From: Litomosoides sigmodontis
Lineage: Eukaryota; Nematoda; Chromadorea; Rhabditida; Onchocercidae
DNA length: 64,000 nucleotides
Direction: 5' to 3'
NCBI GenBank assembly: GCA_963070105.1
Contig: OY718808.1
Coordinates: forward strand, 7,923,398-7,987,397
Under the pieces are notes generated by a model, which was given only the letters and a program-made list of their open reading frames with translations, was not told the origin of the DNA and did not search any database. A program made the position numbers and the translations under genes. Shown here piece by piece: positions 25,459 through 38,627 of this stretch. The stretch's first letter is position 1, and every line of letters begins with the position of its first letter.

Positions 25459-26997
25459 ACCGTCCTCTTTCCTACCGATACTTTTACGATCTTACACTGA
25501 GATATTTGTGAGTGGGCTGTTCTAATGCAACGAGTATTACGATTTTAGAAATTTAATTGGAAATTTCAACATTTTAAAGAACACAAACATGCAACGTTTC
25601 AGCAAATTACTGTTTTGAAAATTAATTGAGAACGTAATGAACCATTGAATTCCCTAATACAATCATTGAGCTAAGCGTTATTAGATCATTAAGTTGAAAT
25701 TTGGGGAGTAAACTCTTTGACACAATCATTTGATTGAATAATTTCGAATTGCATTGTTGTTTAGCTATCAAATTAAAAGTTCCCCTCCCCCCCACCCCCT
25801 CCCCGAAAAAAAAACCCATCAATTCAAATGGAAAAAGGAAACGCTTAAATTCACTTCAAAATTTGACAAATTTTCCCTGAATAAAAAATCAAATTAGGAA
25901 GGAAGCAATGGATCGTATACCGTTCACTCAGCGTCGTAATGTTAGAATAAAGTATTTTTACAAATTGCAAAACTTATAAATGGAATATTTCAAATTCACT
26001 CAAATTATTTTGCATTGCTGAAACTTCCCTTCTCAGACATTCATCTCAACGGTAGTCCCTCCGACGGAATCGTCGCCTTCCGTACCACAAATTCACTCTG
26101 TTCCCTTTCTCGTTTTTTCCTGCATCATAGATCAAATCAGTAATTTGATGACAAAGTTAGAACGAAAAATGAGAAATCAAAGAATGCCAGCATATTTCCA
26201 TTAATCTTCCGTGATCTGTGATAGATTTCAAAAGTGAACTTTCATATTAGCCAAATCAATAATTTTAAGGCTTTCATTAGCGAATGATCAAGCAGTCGTG
26301 AAATGTTACGTTATCGGTACCAAAGAAGAAAAAACAGGTTAGAAGATGTGAAAACAAGTAAAATTGAAATTTTGCTGTCAAAACGTAGAGTGCACTAACT
26401 GATTTAATTTCCAGTATTTGCTAGCAAGTCTTTTTCCTCTTTTAATAGTTTTGTGATTAGACCATTATACAGCAGCACTGCATCCTAACTTCCATGCAAA
26501 TTTTTGATGTTCAATTTGGTAGTTAGTTTAAAATTACTAATTAGCTATTAGCTACCTCAGTAAATTTTACTCTTATCATCTCCCTCTCCCTCCCTCAACA
26601 CTGCTTGCTTAATGGAAACAGTTCGTTTACAACTGTTTTTTTTTTCACATAACTACCAAATTACCCATCGCAATTACAACTTTGATGAATTCATGAAATT
26701 TCAGGCTCCGTCATTTTACGGCTGAAAGTGCTTGCTAATTTATAGCTCACATTATTAGCATAAATTGTTCAATTACAGCGCCAGTTATCAGTGTAAAGAT
26801 ACGTTAGTGCGTGACTGATTGCAATTTTAGTAGTGGAAGGAAGTTTTCAATGTGTTCGGCGTACCCTTTTCATAGTATCAATTTGAATTGATTGAACTAC
26901 GTGAACATCTTACCCATTTTATGATGAACTAACTGTCGCCATGCCTCTCTACAGGCGGCTGTGGTACATCATTTACCATACGCATATATAAATATAT

Positions 26998-27060
26998 ATA
27001 TACATGTGTGAGTGTGTGTCTGTCTGTGTGCGTGCGTGCGTGTATGTGCGTGCGTGTGCG
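26998..27060. repeat. imperfect (TG)n/(CGTG)n tract
   Basis: TG-rich simple sequence with CGTG variants in non-coding DNA. Confidence 0.85.
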
Positions 27061-27493
27061 TCCGTTCCTTAGTTGATTTTGTCATTTTGCGTATCAGTCT
27101 TTGTATGTACTTCAATTATATCCGAAAACCGGTTCCGAATTTATCATCTTGTCTAGAAGTCTAGCGAAGATTGTGTTTAAAATAATTCATTGCCGATGAA
27201 ATCTTTTAGTTTGTGACTTTCACGACAACACTGTTCGTGTGCAAGTTGTGCTTTTGGAGTGAATGCATTGCATCGGGTCGGGTATCCCGGGTATTGGGAT
27301 GTCGCATAAGAGTAAGGGTGCGGTACGCGCAGACAACATGCTCAGCAATTAACTGTTGTGGAACTGTCGTGAAATTGTTACATGCTAATTGATGATCAAT
27401 CATTGCTGCTGTACTGGTTGACGTGGAAGATATCGTTGCAACGATGTGCATGGTAGCTCTGAATTTCCTCCCTCACCCGACACCCACCACCCA

Positions 27494-27572
27494 ACATCAC
27501 CACCACCACCACCACCACCATCACTCCACCTTCACCTTCACCTCCACCTTCACCTCCACCTCTACCACCAAA
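27494..27572. repeat. CCA/CACCTT-type simple repeat
   Basis: (CAC)n followed by CACCTT/CACCTC units. The minus strand reads as a glycine/valine-rich frame that I take to be an artefact of the repeat. Confidence 0.85.
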
Positions 27573-28601
27573 CGCTGCCAATTATAAATTTTTTCTAGTG
27601 AAGTGCGTTATTCCTAATTATCTGCTGTTCTTTTATGCCACTCCTAAAGATCGCTTGAAAGATTTCACTAATATAAAACCAGTAGTTGAACAATTTCAAT
27701 TCAAAAAAAACAAAACGTCGGGTTTCATTTAATTTTTAATTAATGAGCCTTAGAATAGCTGAAAATGCTTCATTTTTTGTAAAATATTAAATTTCCTTTC
27801 TTTCAAATTCATTGCAATTACACTTCTCCGTCTGTTGTTCATCCATGCAATTTTGCTGTTTCATTAATTTCTTCTATCTTACTTATTTTAAGACATATTC
27901 TGACATCTTTGTTGGTTAATTCACCAAAAATTATTTTCCTTCCAAAAAAGTATTGTTGTATTTTCGACAGATTTTTCATGTATTTGTAGACAGAGAGAGA
28001 GAAAGGAAAAGAGAGAGAGGGAGAGATTAAGAAGCAGAAGGAGATGACACTATTTAACAATCAAAATGATCGCATTTCATATGTTCAACATTTCTTATCG
28101 AACAAAATATAGGAAGTGATGTTTTTTTTGGTACGGAAAATTTTAATAAGATTATTTAGAGATGATGAACATATGTTGTGATGTGTTGTGAGTGGCTAGA
28201 CAGATCATCTTGACAAATAAATCAATAAAATCGCCTTTAATTTAAGTGATATAAGTTTCATCGAAATTCTGTAAGACACAATCAGTAAAATTGTGTAGTA
28301 TTCAATTAACTAATTAATCCGTTTTTTTGCTTTTTGATTATAGATGTTCGAATATTCCGCACATCTGTTAAATTTGATTGAAGCTATTTTAATTGTTGTT
28401 TCGTTTCTATTTGTTAGAAGTTTTATAAAAACCACTTATCGTAAATCGATCAGGAAAAGACCTTGGCATTTTGAACACTTAAAAAATGAAATATTTGATA
28501 GTGCAAAGATGGAATATATGCTTGCGCTAAAATAAATGCATTAAATTTAATTTTTAGCGATATCGAATGGAGCGTTTCTACGATTCTGACCACTACTACT
28601 A

Positions 28602-31600
28602 ATGTATCAGTTATGGATACCGTTCCTATTTATCACTTTACATACAAATAGCGGAAATGCCATCAATTCGGATCTGTCAGGAGTGCGCACCTGTCAGCTA
28701 AGATGTGTCGCTAAATGCATCACCAACAGTGAGGTATTATACCATCGTAATTACATGATTACGTCCTTCGCTCAATTTATACTGATAATTTAGTTGAAAT
28801 TTAATTACTTGCATGGATTATCTAAATAGCATAGCATAGATTTCTCGTTATTAAGATTATTTTAAAATACATAGAAAAATTGGTCAACTGTGAAATAGAG
28901 TTTAATGGTAGTTGTAATTTAAGTGATATTATGATCGTCTCAACTCCATATTTATCTCTTTTTCTCTCTGCTAAACTATAAATGATTTAATTCAATGGAC
29001 AATTTTAAAATTCTATCTTCTCAGCTGCTATATGTTAAAATTATTGCTTTATGAAACTGATTATGAAAACCTGAATTCACAATTTACAATTTCCTTAAAC
29101 TGTAAGCTTTTGTATTTGTGAAGAGAAAATCGAAAATAAAATGAATTAAGAAAGATGCGTTCAAGGAGTGGACAAATTATTACAACAAATTTTCAGCAAT
29201 CTTCAAACTCCTGTGAAGAGCAATGCAAGAAAAATATGGCAAACGACCTTTGTGTAAATTTATTTTTGAAAATTTATTGAAAATTTACCTTTTAAGAGAA
29301 TATCCAAGGGATCTGCATATTTGATTGGATAATTGTTTTCAATCATTTTTTCCTTTAATTTAATTTTTGTTTTTCTTTCTCTTTTTGCAGTCATTGAGAT
29401 GTGTCTAGTTTCATACCTTTATCTCCCATATGGTGAAAAATTGAGGGCCTTAATTTCATTTAATAAAACTATTTAAAATTAGGACTTCTTTGACAGAGGG
29501 AAAATGGTAACGATAGTGCTACACACAGAAGCTTGCTATTGATTTATAATTATTTTCAAAATTTTTACAAAATCATATAGCACTTCAAAATTTTGATGAA
29601 AAATGACGGAGAAAGCTTTATCGAATTGTTGTTGCACGAATTTATTGCATATTTCTGCGATGTGTTAAAATTTTTACAGAATAATAAGACGGAAAATAAG
29701 GAATTTTGCTGGAAGACATGTGGTGGTAACTTAAATGAAGGATCGGAGCCTAAAATACCTAAGCATATTAAGTGGGCCTACACACCATCCTACTCAATCA
29801 ACATTACGTGGGATGGTGATGGAACGTTGTATTTGCTGGAAATTGCAAAACGATATGGTACCGATAGCCATTCTTTTGTACGTTTACACTTTGTGTTTCT
29901 TTTCCTTTGTTTAAGTGACAATTTCATTTTTTATGAAGCGCATTCGGCAACACCTTTTTTCTTTTTCCATATAATTATTATGCTATATCAAATTACCATG
30001 ATATTTTATTTAAAAATTGCTAGCGGAATAGATAGCTGCTAACGTATTTTATTTATCACTCTTTATTGATTTAATTTTAGGAAACATCAAATTTAATTCA
30101 ATTTATCAAAATATTTTCACACAAATTTGACACCTTAATTTTTTAATTTACAATTAATATGACAATATAATGCAGTGCTGTTTGCTTACACTAATCTCTC
30201 ATACACTCAAAATTTTTTGAATTAACTAAATGAACGAAATCAACTAAATAAATTACCGAACTAATAGATCACGTTGAAATGAAAGTGAACCAATGATTTT
30301 TGCGTTTTCAATGAATGAAATATGATTTAATTGCATTAGTTTTCAGCTTACAACAACAACATCGCTATTAAATTACACGAAATCGGAGACAAACTTTTGC
30401 AAACCACTGCTCTTCCGACTTGCTTCCGTGACAACTGGAGGAGTAAGCAATTTTAGTAATATACACGAGATTCCTCCGACGTCACCGGACATTGTCGAAA
30501 ATCTGACTGTTCAATCTATGGAATACGTTGTAAGTGAAATTTCGCCGTTAGTTACGGCGACTAATTTGCTACTTTAATGGATGATATTCTGATAACCAAA
30601 TTTTGAGAAAAATGATCGAAATCTACATTTTCATCGAAATTATGAAGTCATATGCAACATTGCCAATTAGTAATATGCAATAATATGAAGTAAATCCACC
30701 GCTTGAGATTTTCAAAATTGTCGAGATCATTTGACAAGTTCTATCAAGTTATCATTAACCATATCATTTGCGGTTAATGAAAATTGATTTTTGCAGAATC
30801 AGTCATTTAGCAAAAGTGGTTACTATTCTAATGGAACGATCAGACTAATTCTACAGTATGAAGCAATGGAATGCAGTAAGCATTTTTTTACAGCTATTTT
30901 TTGATTTTATTTTTTGAAATTTTCTCTGTTTAGGCTTAGAACTAAGTGATGCAATGTAAATGGGGGTGGGAGGAAGGGAGGGAGTGATTTAATGAATTAT
31001 TTGCTTAGTTGTATGTAGAGTCATTTCAGTCTCAAATTTTGTGAATCGGTCAAACAAGACGATCATCACTCATTTATTAGTTAAAGTTTAAACTTTTATA
31101 ATTGATTTCAGATTGGCCACTTGGTGAAAAAGACATAAAAGTAGATTTACTTTTTCATATGGTAAGCTGTAATGTTCCGGATTTGTCGAAAGCAATACCA
31201 GTGCCGGAATTTGTTAGTTTTACTTCTTACTGATTTTTTCTCCCTGAAATCTTGAAACTGTTTTCGAGCAAATTTAACATTTAAGAAGTTTTTTTCTTCA
31301 GCTTTCTCAAAAATAATAAATATGTTTTCAATGAAATGATAGATCATTATTAATTAAAATTTGTTTAAATGATAGAACTGAAAATAAAATACCAAAGATT
31401 GTTTTTTGTTTTTAGGAGACAAGTGAGGAGCCACGAATTTTAGTTGCTGAATTTGGCGCAGATCTGATGTATCGTAAATGTCAATTCCTATACTACGTTA
31501 GTGGAGTTCAGAGTCGTCGTTGTGGTACAACAAGAACAAACAATGATTTCAATCAAAATTCGATGAAGCCACTAAAAATAAGTTGGTCGTTGTTCAACCC

Positions 31601-34600
31601 GATCAATAATCGTGAAAGGAAACAAAATAGTTTGAAATTGGATCTAAATTTTCTAGGAAAATTAAACTTATACATATGTTGTATTAGTACTATAGGTAGA
31701 GTATGAAAATTTCCAGCAATAATTCAAAAAGCTATTTGCAAAATTCGAAGAAATAATCATTCACTGGCCAAACTCTTTCAGAAATGTATTGATATTACGT
31801 ATTCTTATCGTGAAATTCCGAAGCATTTTATCGCTTATCGTAATGTCCATGCTGCATTTCTTGATGAAATTTGCATATTTGTATTTTAGATTGTGCTACC
31901 GTACAAAATAGTCCATGTAACGATAACCCGCTGATACATCACCCACCGATGTGCGGTCAAGTGGAAGGATTCAATTATCAAATCCTTAACGATCACATCA
32001 ATCCCGATGACGTAAATAGCAATATAACTGTCAATGTAACATTCCGCTCTACACTGATGAATAAAAAACCACTGTATTTTGTGGCTTTTTATGGTGATGC
32101 TGAACCATTTGATGGAGAAATTGATGTTAGTTACCTTTGTCTATGCTAATCAGCTAATTTTATTCTTTAATATTTGGTTATTGTTCCATTATTTTCAATC
32201 GTGTAGATTTTAGTGTCATTGATCTAAATATCATGCTATTTGTTATAAAGCCTTGCTAGAGAGATATCCTGTCATTTCGTTCAATTTCAATTTATTCTTT
32301 GCGGCAAAAACAGTTTCTTTGTTTGTTCTGAACTATCCTTTGTTATTTTAATATTTTCAAATAAATGAGTAACTGTAATTTTTCAGGTAGAATTGCTTGG
32401 TGTTGATATGCGAAGTATTTTGGGTAATGCAACAAACTGTCCAGAACTCAATCATAATGGAACATGTGCGGTAAGTTTTATGTCTAATTTCTTAAATGTA
32501 ATTTAATTAAACATAGAAGATGAAACTTTTAGTTGGCAAAATTCGTAATTACATATTTCTGTCTATTCGTGCTGATTAATCGATTGATTCATGCAATTAA
32601 ATGATCGAATGAAATGACCGTTGTTTGTACTACTTTCAGGTTGAATTAAACCCTATCAATGCCTCAATAATAATAACGAATTTGCTAATGGACAAACTCT
32701 ACGGTGTAACAATCTGTGCTGTTATCGATCCGCATAATTTGACATATCCTGAAGTAAACGGTGTTGCATTGGGCATGAAATCGAAAGCCAATAAAATATT
32801 CGTTGACTCTGCAGGTCCTATATTTAATTGTCTTCTTTGCTCACTAAAAATGCGAGTATTTTAAGCTAACAGTAGATGTTATCATGCTGATCTATCCGAA
32901 GGTGAATGAGTCCTTCTGTCATTGCTCATTGATTCTTTATAATAAATTTTGTTTAACCATGAAATGTGCCTGTTTAGTAGCTAAACATATCATTTCATAT
33001 AAATTGCTTTATTTTCAAATACTATTTTCAGCGTTCAAGAAATCTCATCCAAGCCTTTTAACAAGAGTTATGGCTGGTGGTGCAGCAACTCTTCTGCTGC
33101 TTATTATTGGTACATTTATTTGGATTCAACGAAAGCAAAATGCGAAAATTAAGATGCATCAGCTAAAACTCGAGCAAATGAAATACAACAGTGACTTAAG
33201 ATACACTAATTTGCCGAAAAAGTTAGCTGTTAAAATTTTCTAGCTAGTTACGACAATTTTTTCATTTTCTAAAATTCACATCACTTCCATAAATTTATCA
33301 TTTCACATAATCGACGAATTAAGTACTATTTAAGTAAAAGTAGATGGGTCAACTTTGAGTAACAAAAGGGAAATAGGTTAAGACGTAATTATAAAGAAGT
33401 ACTTATTTTAACATTTCAGACACAGAATTTTGGATAGAGAAGTTTTCACGGCATAGTAACCCTTATTTTTAGTAAATAAACTTTTAACTATTAAGTACTT
33501 AAATCGATAATGCGCACTTATATATCTGACATAGCTATCTTCCTAATAACTGTTGGATTTATTTTTTATATGCAGATCAGTAATTCCTCCTTTTCCCATC
33601 GTTGAATTGAAAGAATAAAGTTGCAGGAAGAGAGGAGTAATTGATATGATAATAACATATAGAAATACTGATGTAATATATATAGGCAAGATGTGTGGGA
33701 GTTAGAGCGTCGAAATCTTATCATTTATGATGATCAGAAGCTTGGTTCGGGTGCCTTTGGATCGGTTTATAAGGGTCGACTGATTGGTATTGCGAAAGGT
33801 AACAAGAATGCGCAATCTACGTTGGGCATCAACCTGATGAGAGCCGAAAATTGCGATGTTGCTGTGAAAAAGCTGTTAGGTGAGGATGGATATTGTTATA
33901 ACTTTAGTGCTATCAAAATTCTCTGTTCTCTGAAAATCGCAATTTTGATATTTTATGTGATTCGGATAGGCCTGTTTTTACGTGTCATCTTTGAGATTTA
34001 GTTCAAATGTTTGCTAATTTTTTTCTTCTTCAAATCAACAAACTCATCATAAATGTGCAACGAAAATGAGTAAGCCAGTATGATATGCGTACCTTTCCTC
34101 ACAGTCCCATCTTTCTCAGATCATTTTCATCGGTGAAACCAGTACACACTAAACACATCTAATGCTATATGAGGTTTGGCCAGAGTGCTTGCCAGAGAGA
34201 TAGATTATTGTTGTTAATGAATTTCAAGATATCAATCGATGATATGTTTATCATTGATGATTAATCCAACTAATCGGATTTTAAATAATACTGACATCAT
34301 TCGTGTCATCTGCTGATGAATTACATCACTGATTATGCAATTGATAAGCAAATTATTGTAGTAATTATATGAAATTACCATAGAATATGCTGACCAACAA
34401 TCGAAGAGTGAATTTCTTCATGAAATTGGATTAATGAAGACGCTGGGTTATCACGAACGATTGGTGAACATGCTAGCATGCATCACGGAAACAGAACCGT
34501 ACTGCTTGATTGTTGAGTACTGCTCGGATGGTGATCTATTGCATTTCTTGAGGCAACGATGTGCTTATATGATGAAGGTTGTTGATGCATTCAGAAGCCT

Positions 34601-36618
34601 ATCTTCTCATTGATCTTCCTTTCAGCAAACTCTTTATGCTTTTTGGAATTAATTCAAAAACAAGTCTTTTCTTCGAAACTATCAACTTTATGTGAAAGGT
34701 GGAACGAAAGTGGAAGAGAAAGAGAAAAAGATTGGAACGGAAGAAGACTGGTCAAAATGTAACACGGAAAGATGAGGAAGACATGATCCTTAATAAAATT
34801 CACTTTTTATGAAGTGTGCTTATAGTTGGAGTGATTTATGCTCATTAATGTTTGTGTTAAAAATTTTTTAATTATGTGTCGACATCAGTTTTTTTCAGCT
34901 CACTGAAATGGGTATTGATTATGATGAGCCGAATTTGGATGAAACGATAAATTCGGATTTGGTAATAAATCTGAGACAGTTGTTGATGTTTGCCGTTCAA
35001 ATTAGTTATGGCTTGGTAAGTCTTACATCTATTGCAAAATTTCATTTGTCGTATTTGTTATATGCATATATTTCACGCACACAAAAGAAAATGTTATCAT
35101 CGCTTCAGTATTTTGTTGGTTGTAAAACAAGAGGGGTTATTTCATTCATTCCAAATCGTACTTTAATTTTGGTAAGGGCTGATATTCATTTTAATTTAAA
35201 TATGAATTATTTTAGGAATATCTTAGTCAGAAAGGCTTTGTGCACCGTGATGTGGCGGCACGTAATATACTGGTACATGATAAGACGAATGCAAAAATTG
35301 GTGATTTTGGCTTATGCCGATATATTTATCGTGATTCTGCTAACTACAAAAGTAAGGGTGGACGATTGCCAGTGAAATGGATGAGTCCAGAAGCTATCAA
35401 ACATTATGAATTCACGATGCTGTCAGATGTGTTAGTGTTAAATCTTTCTTTTAAAAAATCTAGAATTTAAAGAGAACGTACGTTGCGCGATTGTAGGATT
35501 AAAACGTGGCAGCACACGTAATTTTATATAATTAAATGATAAAATAACATACTGGATGTGTTGATTTGTCTCAGAATCTATGTAGCTACATTGCTTTCCG
35601 ACAGCAAATCATTTATTTCTTCCTTTTATTCTACATGGATGGCTGAAATATTTTGAAATTCAAATAACTGATTTAAATTTCAGTTGGTCCTTTGGTGTAT
35701 TAATGTTTGAAATTATTACGCTTGGTGGTTCACCGTATCCAGGCATACAACCCAATGATATGTTACAACATTTGGATGCTGGTGGGCGAATGGATCAACC
35801 AGATAACTGCCCCAATAACTAGTAACTTTAGTTTCATTTATGGAAGATCGCATACTCTGCAATATATACGTCTATGTGTACGTGATAGTAGTTCTGATGA
35901 AAAATAATATGTGATATTTGCAGCTATGAAGTAATGCGTAGTTGTTGGGCACAGGAACCGTCGTTGAGACCTGATTTTGGAACTATTCGACAAAAATTGG
36001 GCAGTCAACTGGAAGATATTACGGACCAATATTCATATCTAAAACTTGATAATCAACGAGACTATTATAATGTAAAATATGATACAGATGTTTTAGCATG
36101 ATTTATCATTCATTCAACTTTTACCTCTTTGTCATTGAAGAACCTCCTAAATACAGCTTTTGCGATTGAATTAAAAAATTAGAAAAAATTTTTTTTTAAT
36201 AAATACTTAATCCCATAAGTTATTTGCGTGACATAAAATTCCTAAAGTAAGAATTGTGACCAACATATCATTCTTATATTAATTGCATCACTCTCTTGAT
36301 TAAAGCTATAGTAAAGTTTCAGACCTTATTTGGACAATATCTTTTCCATCATAAAGTTAATCTCTTTAAGAAATTCTTTTTTCGATCTGATCAGTTATCA
36401 TTTCACATTTACAGAGAGACACTAAAGAAACGACAGAAAACAAATCAGTAGTTGATATGGTTGAAGTGAAAGAGATAAAAAAGAAAAATGCGTTTGATAA
36501 TGCTCCTTCAACAGATGTACAGGATGATTTCAACGATGAAACATCAACTCTATCAAATGGTCGTGAAATTGTTAGAGAAATATTATCAGTAACGAGTCCT
36601 AGAAATACGGTTAGATAA
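28602..36618 (+). CDS. receptor tyrosine kinase, 18 exons
   Basis: Exons: 28602-28733, 29197-29253, 29680-29877, 30347-30529, 30797-30875, 31112-31161, 31416-31629, 31890-32125, 32387-32470, 32640-32814, 33032-33221, 33686-33879, 34384-34577, 34899-35015, 35216-35430, 35684-35821, 35924-36071, 36415-36618. Phases close to 935 residues. A signal peptide is followed by a cysteine cluster ([21 protein letters not shown]) and a fibronectin-III-like ectodomain with many N-glycosylation sites. One transmembrane helix lies at about 482-501 ([19 protein letters not shown]). The kinase domain has GSGAFG near 553, Lys595 in [12 protein letters not shown] (711-718), DFG (731-733), [10 protein letters not shown] and DVWSFGVL, so it should be active. 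[11 protein letters not shown] recalls FGFR/TIE-like worm receptors; the vertebrate class is unassigned. It would sense an extracellular ligand at the plasma membrane. If the last intron is retained, a stop at 36102-36104 gives a shorter tail. Confidence 0.93.
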
Positions 36619-38627
36619 AAAGCTTTTAACAATTTAGGAAATTGCTTATGCAAACTTAAGCAATTCATTCCTGTTTATGTAACTAAAGTTAACCAATAAT
36701 CAAATATGTGAAGCATTTCTCTAATAATATCAGTAAGCTTATGAGTATAAGCACTATGAAATTTTAGGTAACTTTCTCTTTCATTTCAAGAAGTGATGGT
36801 AAAAAAAGAAATTCCATATATCGTTTATATAAATATGGGCTATATAAATTCAAAAAGCATAACGAATAGCTATTTGCTGAACTATTTGCATTGCTTTCTC
36901 TGTAATTCTTCCTCCTAATATTTCTAGTACATCGATCGGCAGTCCATGTAAAGACATTCTCCTAGTACTTTTTTACTTTTCGTCTTCATCAAAGCGTCGC
37001 TCACAAAACGTTTCTATCCTCATCACTTCTCCTCAGAGTGCCTTGAAATTTGAAACGATTGACTATAAATTCTCTCTCAATGACAGAAGAACCTCATGTC
37101 AATGTGGAATTTTGTTTGTTTTGGCGCATTTATGATTTTTGGTTCTATCAGAAAATTTTTCCGATCTTACATGATGACAGTTCATCCATACAAATTGTAC
37201 CAATTTCTGCTATGTACAAAACAGTTCATTCCCACGTAATCTAAAGTTAAAAAAAAGTTCTATTTAAAAAGTTATCATGAAGTACAATTTGCCTTTTAAT
37301 GGCGTATTTTAATTTCTTACGGAAAAGGCTGATCTGTGGAGAATTTCAAACTGATAGCTACTACAACTATTCATTTAGACGTTTGGTCAAAATGCGTGAC
37401 TTGCTATATTCCGAGAAACGCTGCATAATTGCGTGAGCACAATTCGATGAATAAAATGCTTCAAGCTATATTTCTACTTTGTATAAAAAGGACATCATGG
37501 TAATCGTAAGATTTCATTCAGCTGTTAGCAAGCGTTGAATGCGTGAAAGAAAAAACATGACGAAGCTACAGAACGAATTATCAATTCATAAATATAACAT
37601 ATCGCAATGATAAAATAAATTATTACTTGAATTTAATAGTAAATTTTTCATCTTTCAATATTGAGCAAAAAGCGACACTCTAAAACAAGACTTCCTTTGA
37701 AAATTAAAAATCAAGCGTGTGATATTTCTATCAAAATTTATTAGAAATTGCACCAAGAACAAATTGATTTAACTTCCTGGAAAGTCAACCGTATAATTTT
37801 ATCATGAATTGAAATTTTAAAAAGTATTGGTAGAGTGCGAAATACTAGTCAAATGAATTATTCATTTATGAATATCGTAACATATATGGGAATGCTTCCT
37901 TTTCGAGGAATAAGCTAAATAATAAGCGATGCAGCACCATTAACAAATTTTGCCGATACAATAAGCTAGCTACTTATTTTTTCACACGTGTTGCTAGAGC
38001 ATTTCCTACCACACAATGCTAACAATTAATGTAATACTAATGAATCGGATAATAATAATAGTAACAATAGTAATTCATCAAAATTAACAATCTAAAAATA
38101 CCACAAATTTAAATGCAATATATTTGAAATTTTTGAGAATTTAATAAATTAGAAAATTTTCAGTGATAGAGAAGAACGATAACAAATTGCCCACTCCACT
38201 CTCACTCCAGTAATATTCAATTGAACTTCAGGGTTATGATATTTTAACTGATAATATGAATTTCAAAAAAAAAAGAAAAAGAAATCAAACAATGCAGTTG
38301 GCTTAAAACCACTCGTAACCTACGAATCATTTTTAAATACTTAATATAAGAGATGTAACAAAATACATTCACAACATGAAGCAAAACAAAAGCATAATAA
38401 ATTTTGGATTAAAATTCAAAAAATTGTAAATATATTACTCTACGATTTAGTAACTTTGCTCTGATCGATCCTATCACTCAACTTGCTCTGATCTAAATCG
38501 CGAGAAGCAAGATTGTGAAAATGTGTTACTGTTATCTTCCATCTTCCTGCAATTATCATATTGTAATATGTTCAGCAGAATTTATTTACGGTATTTTTCA
38601 AGAAAATAGTTTTGAAAAGTTAGAGTA
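36619..38627. other. intergenic region between convergent genes
   Basis: Very AT-rich. It contains 3' regions of the receptor kinase (+) and the CCCH gene (-). No coding exon, repeat array or RNA gene was recognised. Confidence 0.5.

Larger units (their letters stand above)
25459..28601. other. intergenic region between divergent F-box and receptor kinase genes
   Basis: No secure gene. It holds TG- and CCA-type repeats, GA-rich DNA near 27990-28026, and minus-strand frames at 27206-27451 and 27396-27581 that overlap the repeats. A short minus frame at 26123-26046 is discussed in the findings. It is the likely shared upstream region of the two divergent genes. Confidence 0.4.

Noticed and set aside
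27206..27581. Two overlapping minus-strand frames, one Gly/Val-rich
   Set aside because: The Gly/Val frame is the complement of the CCA repeat, and the other has no domain or splice partner. Kept only as a note.
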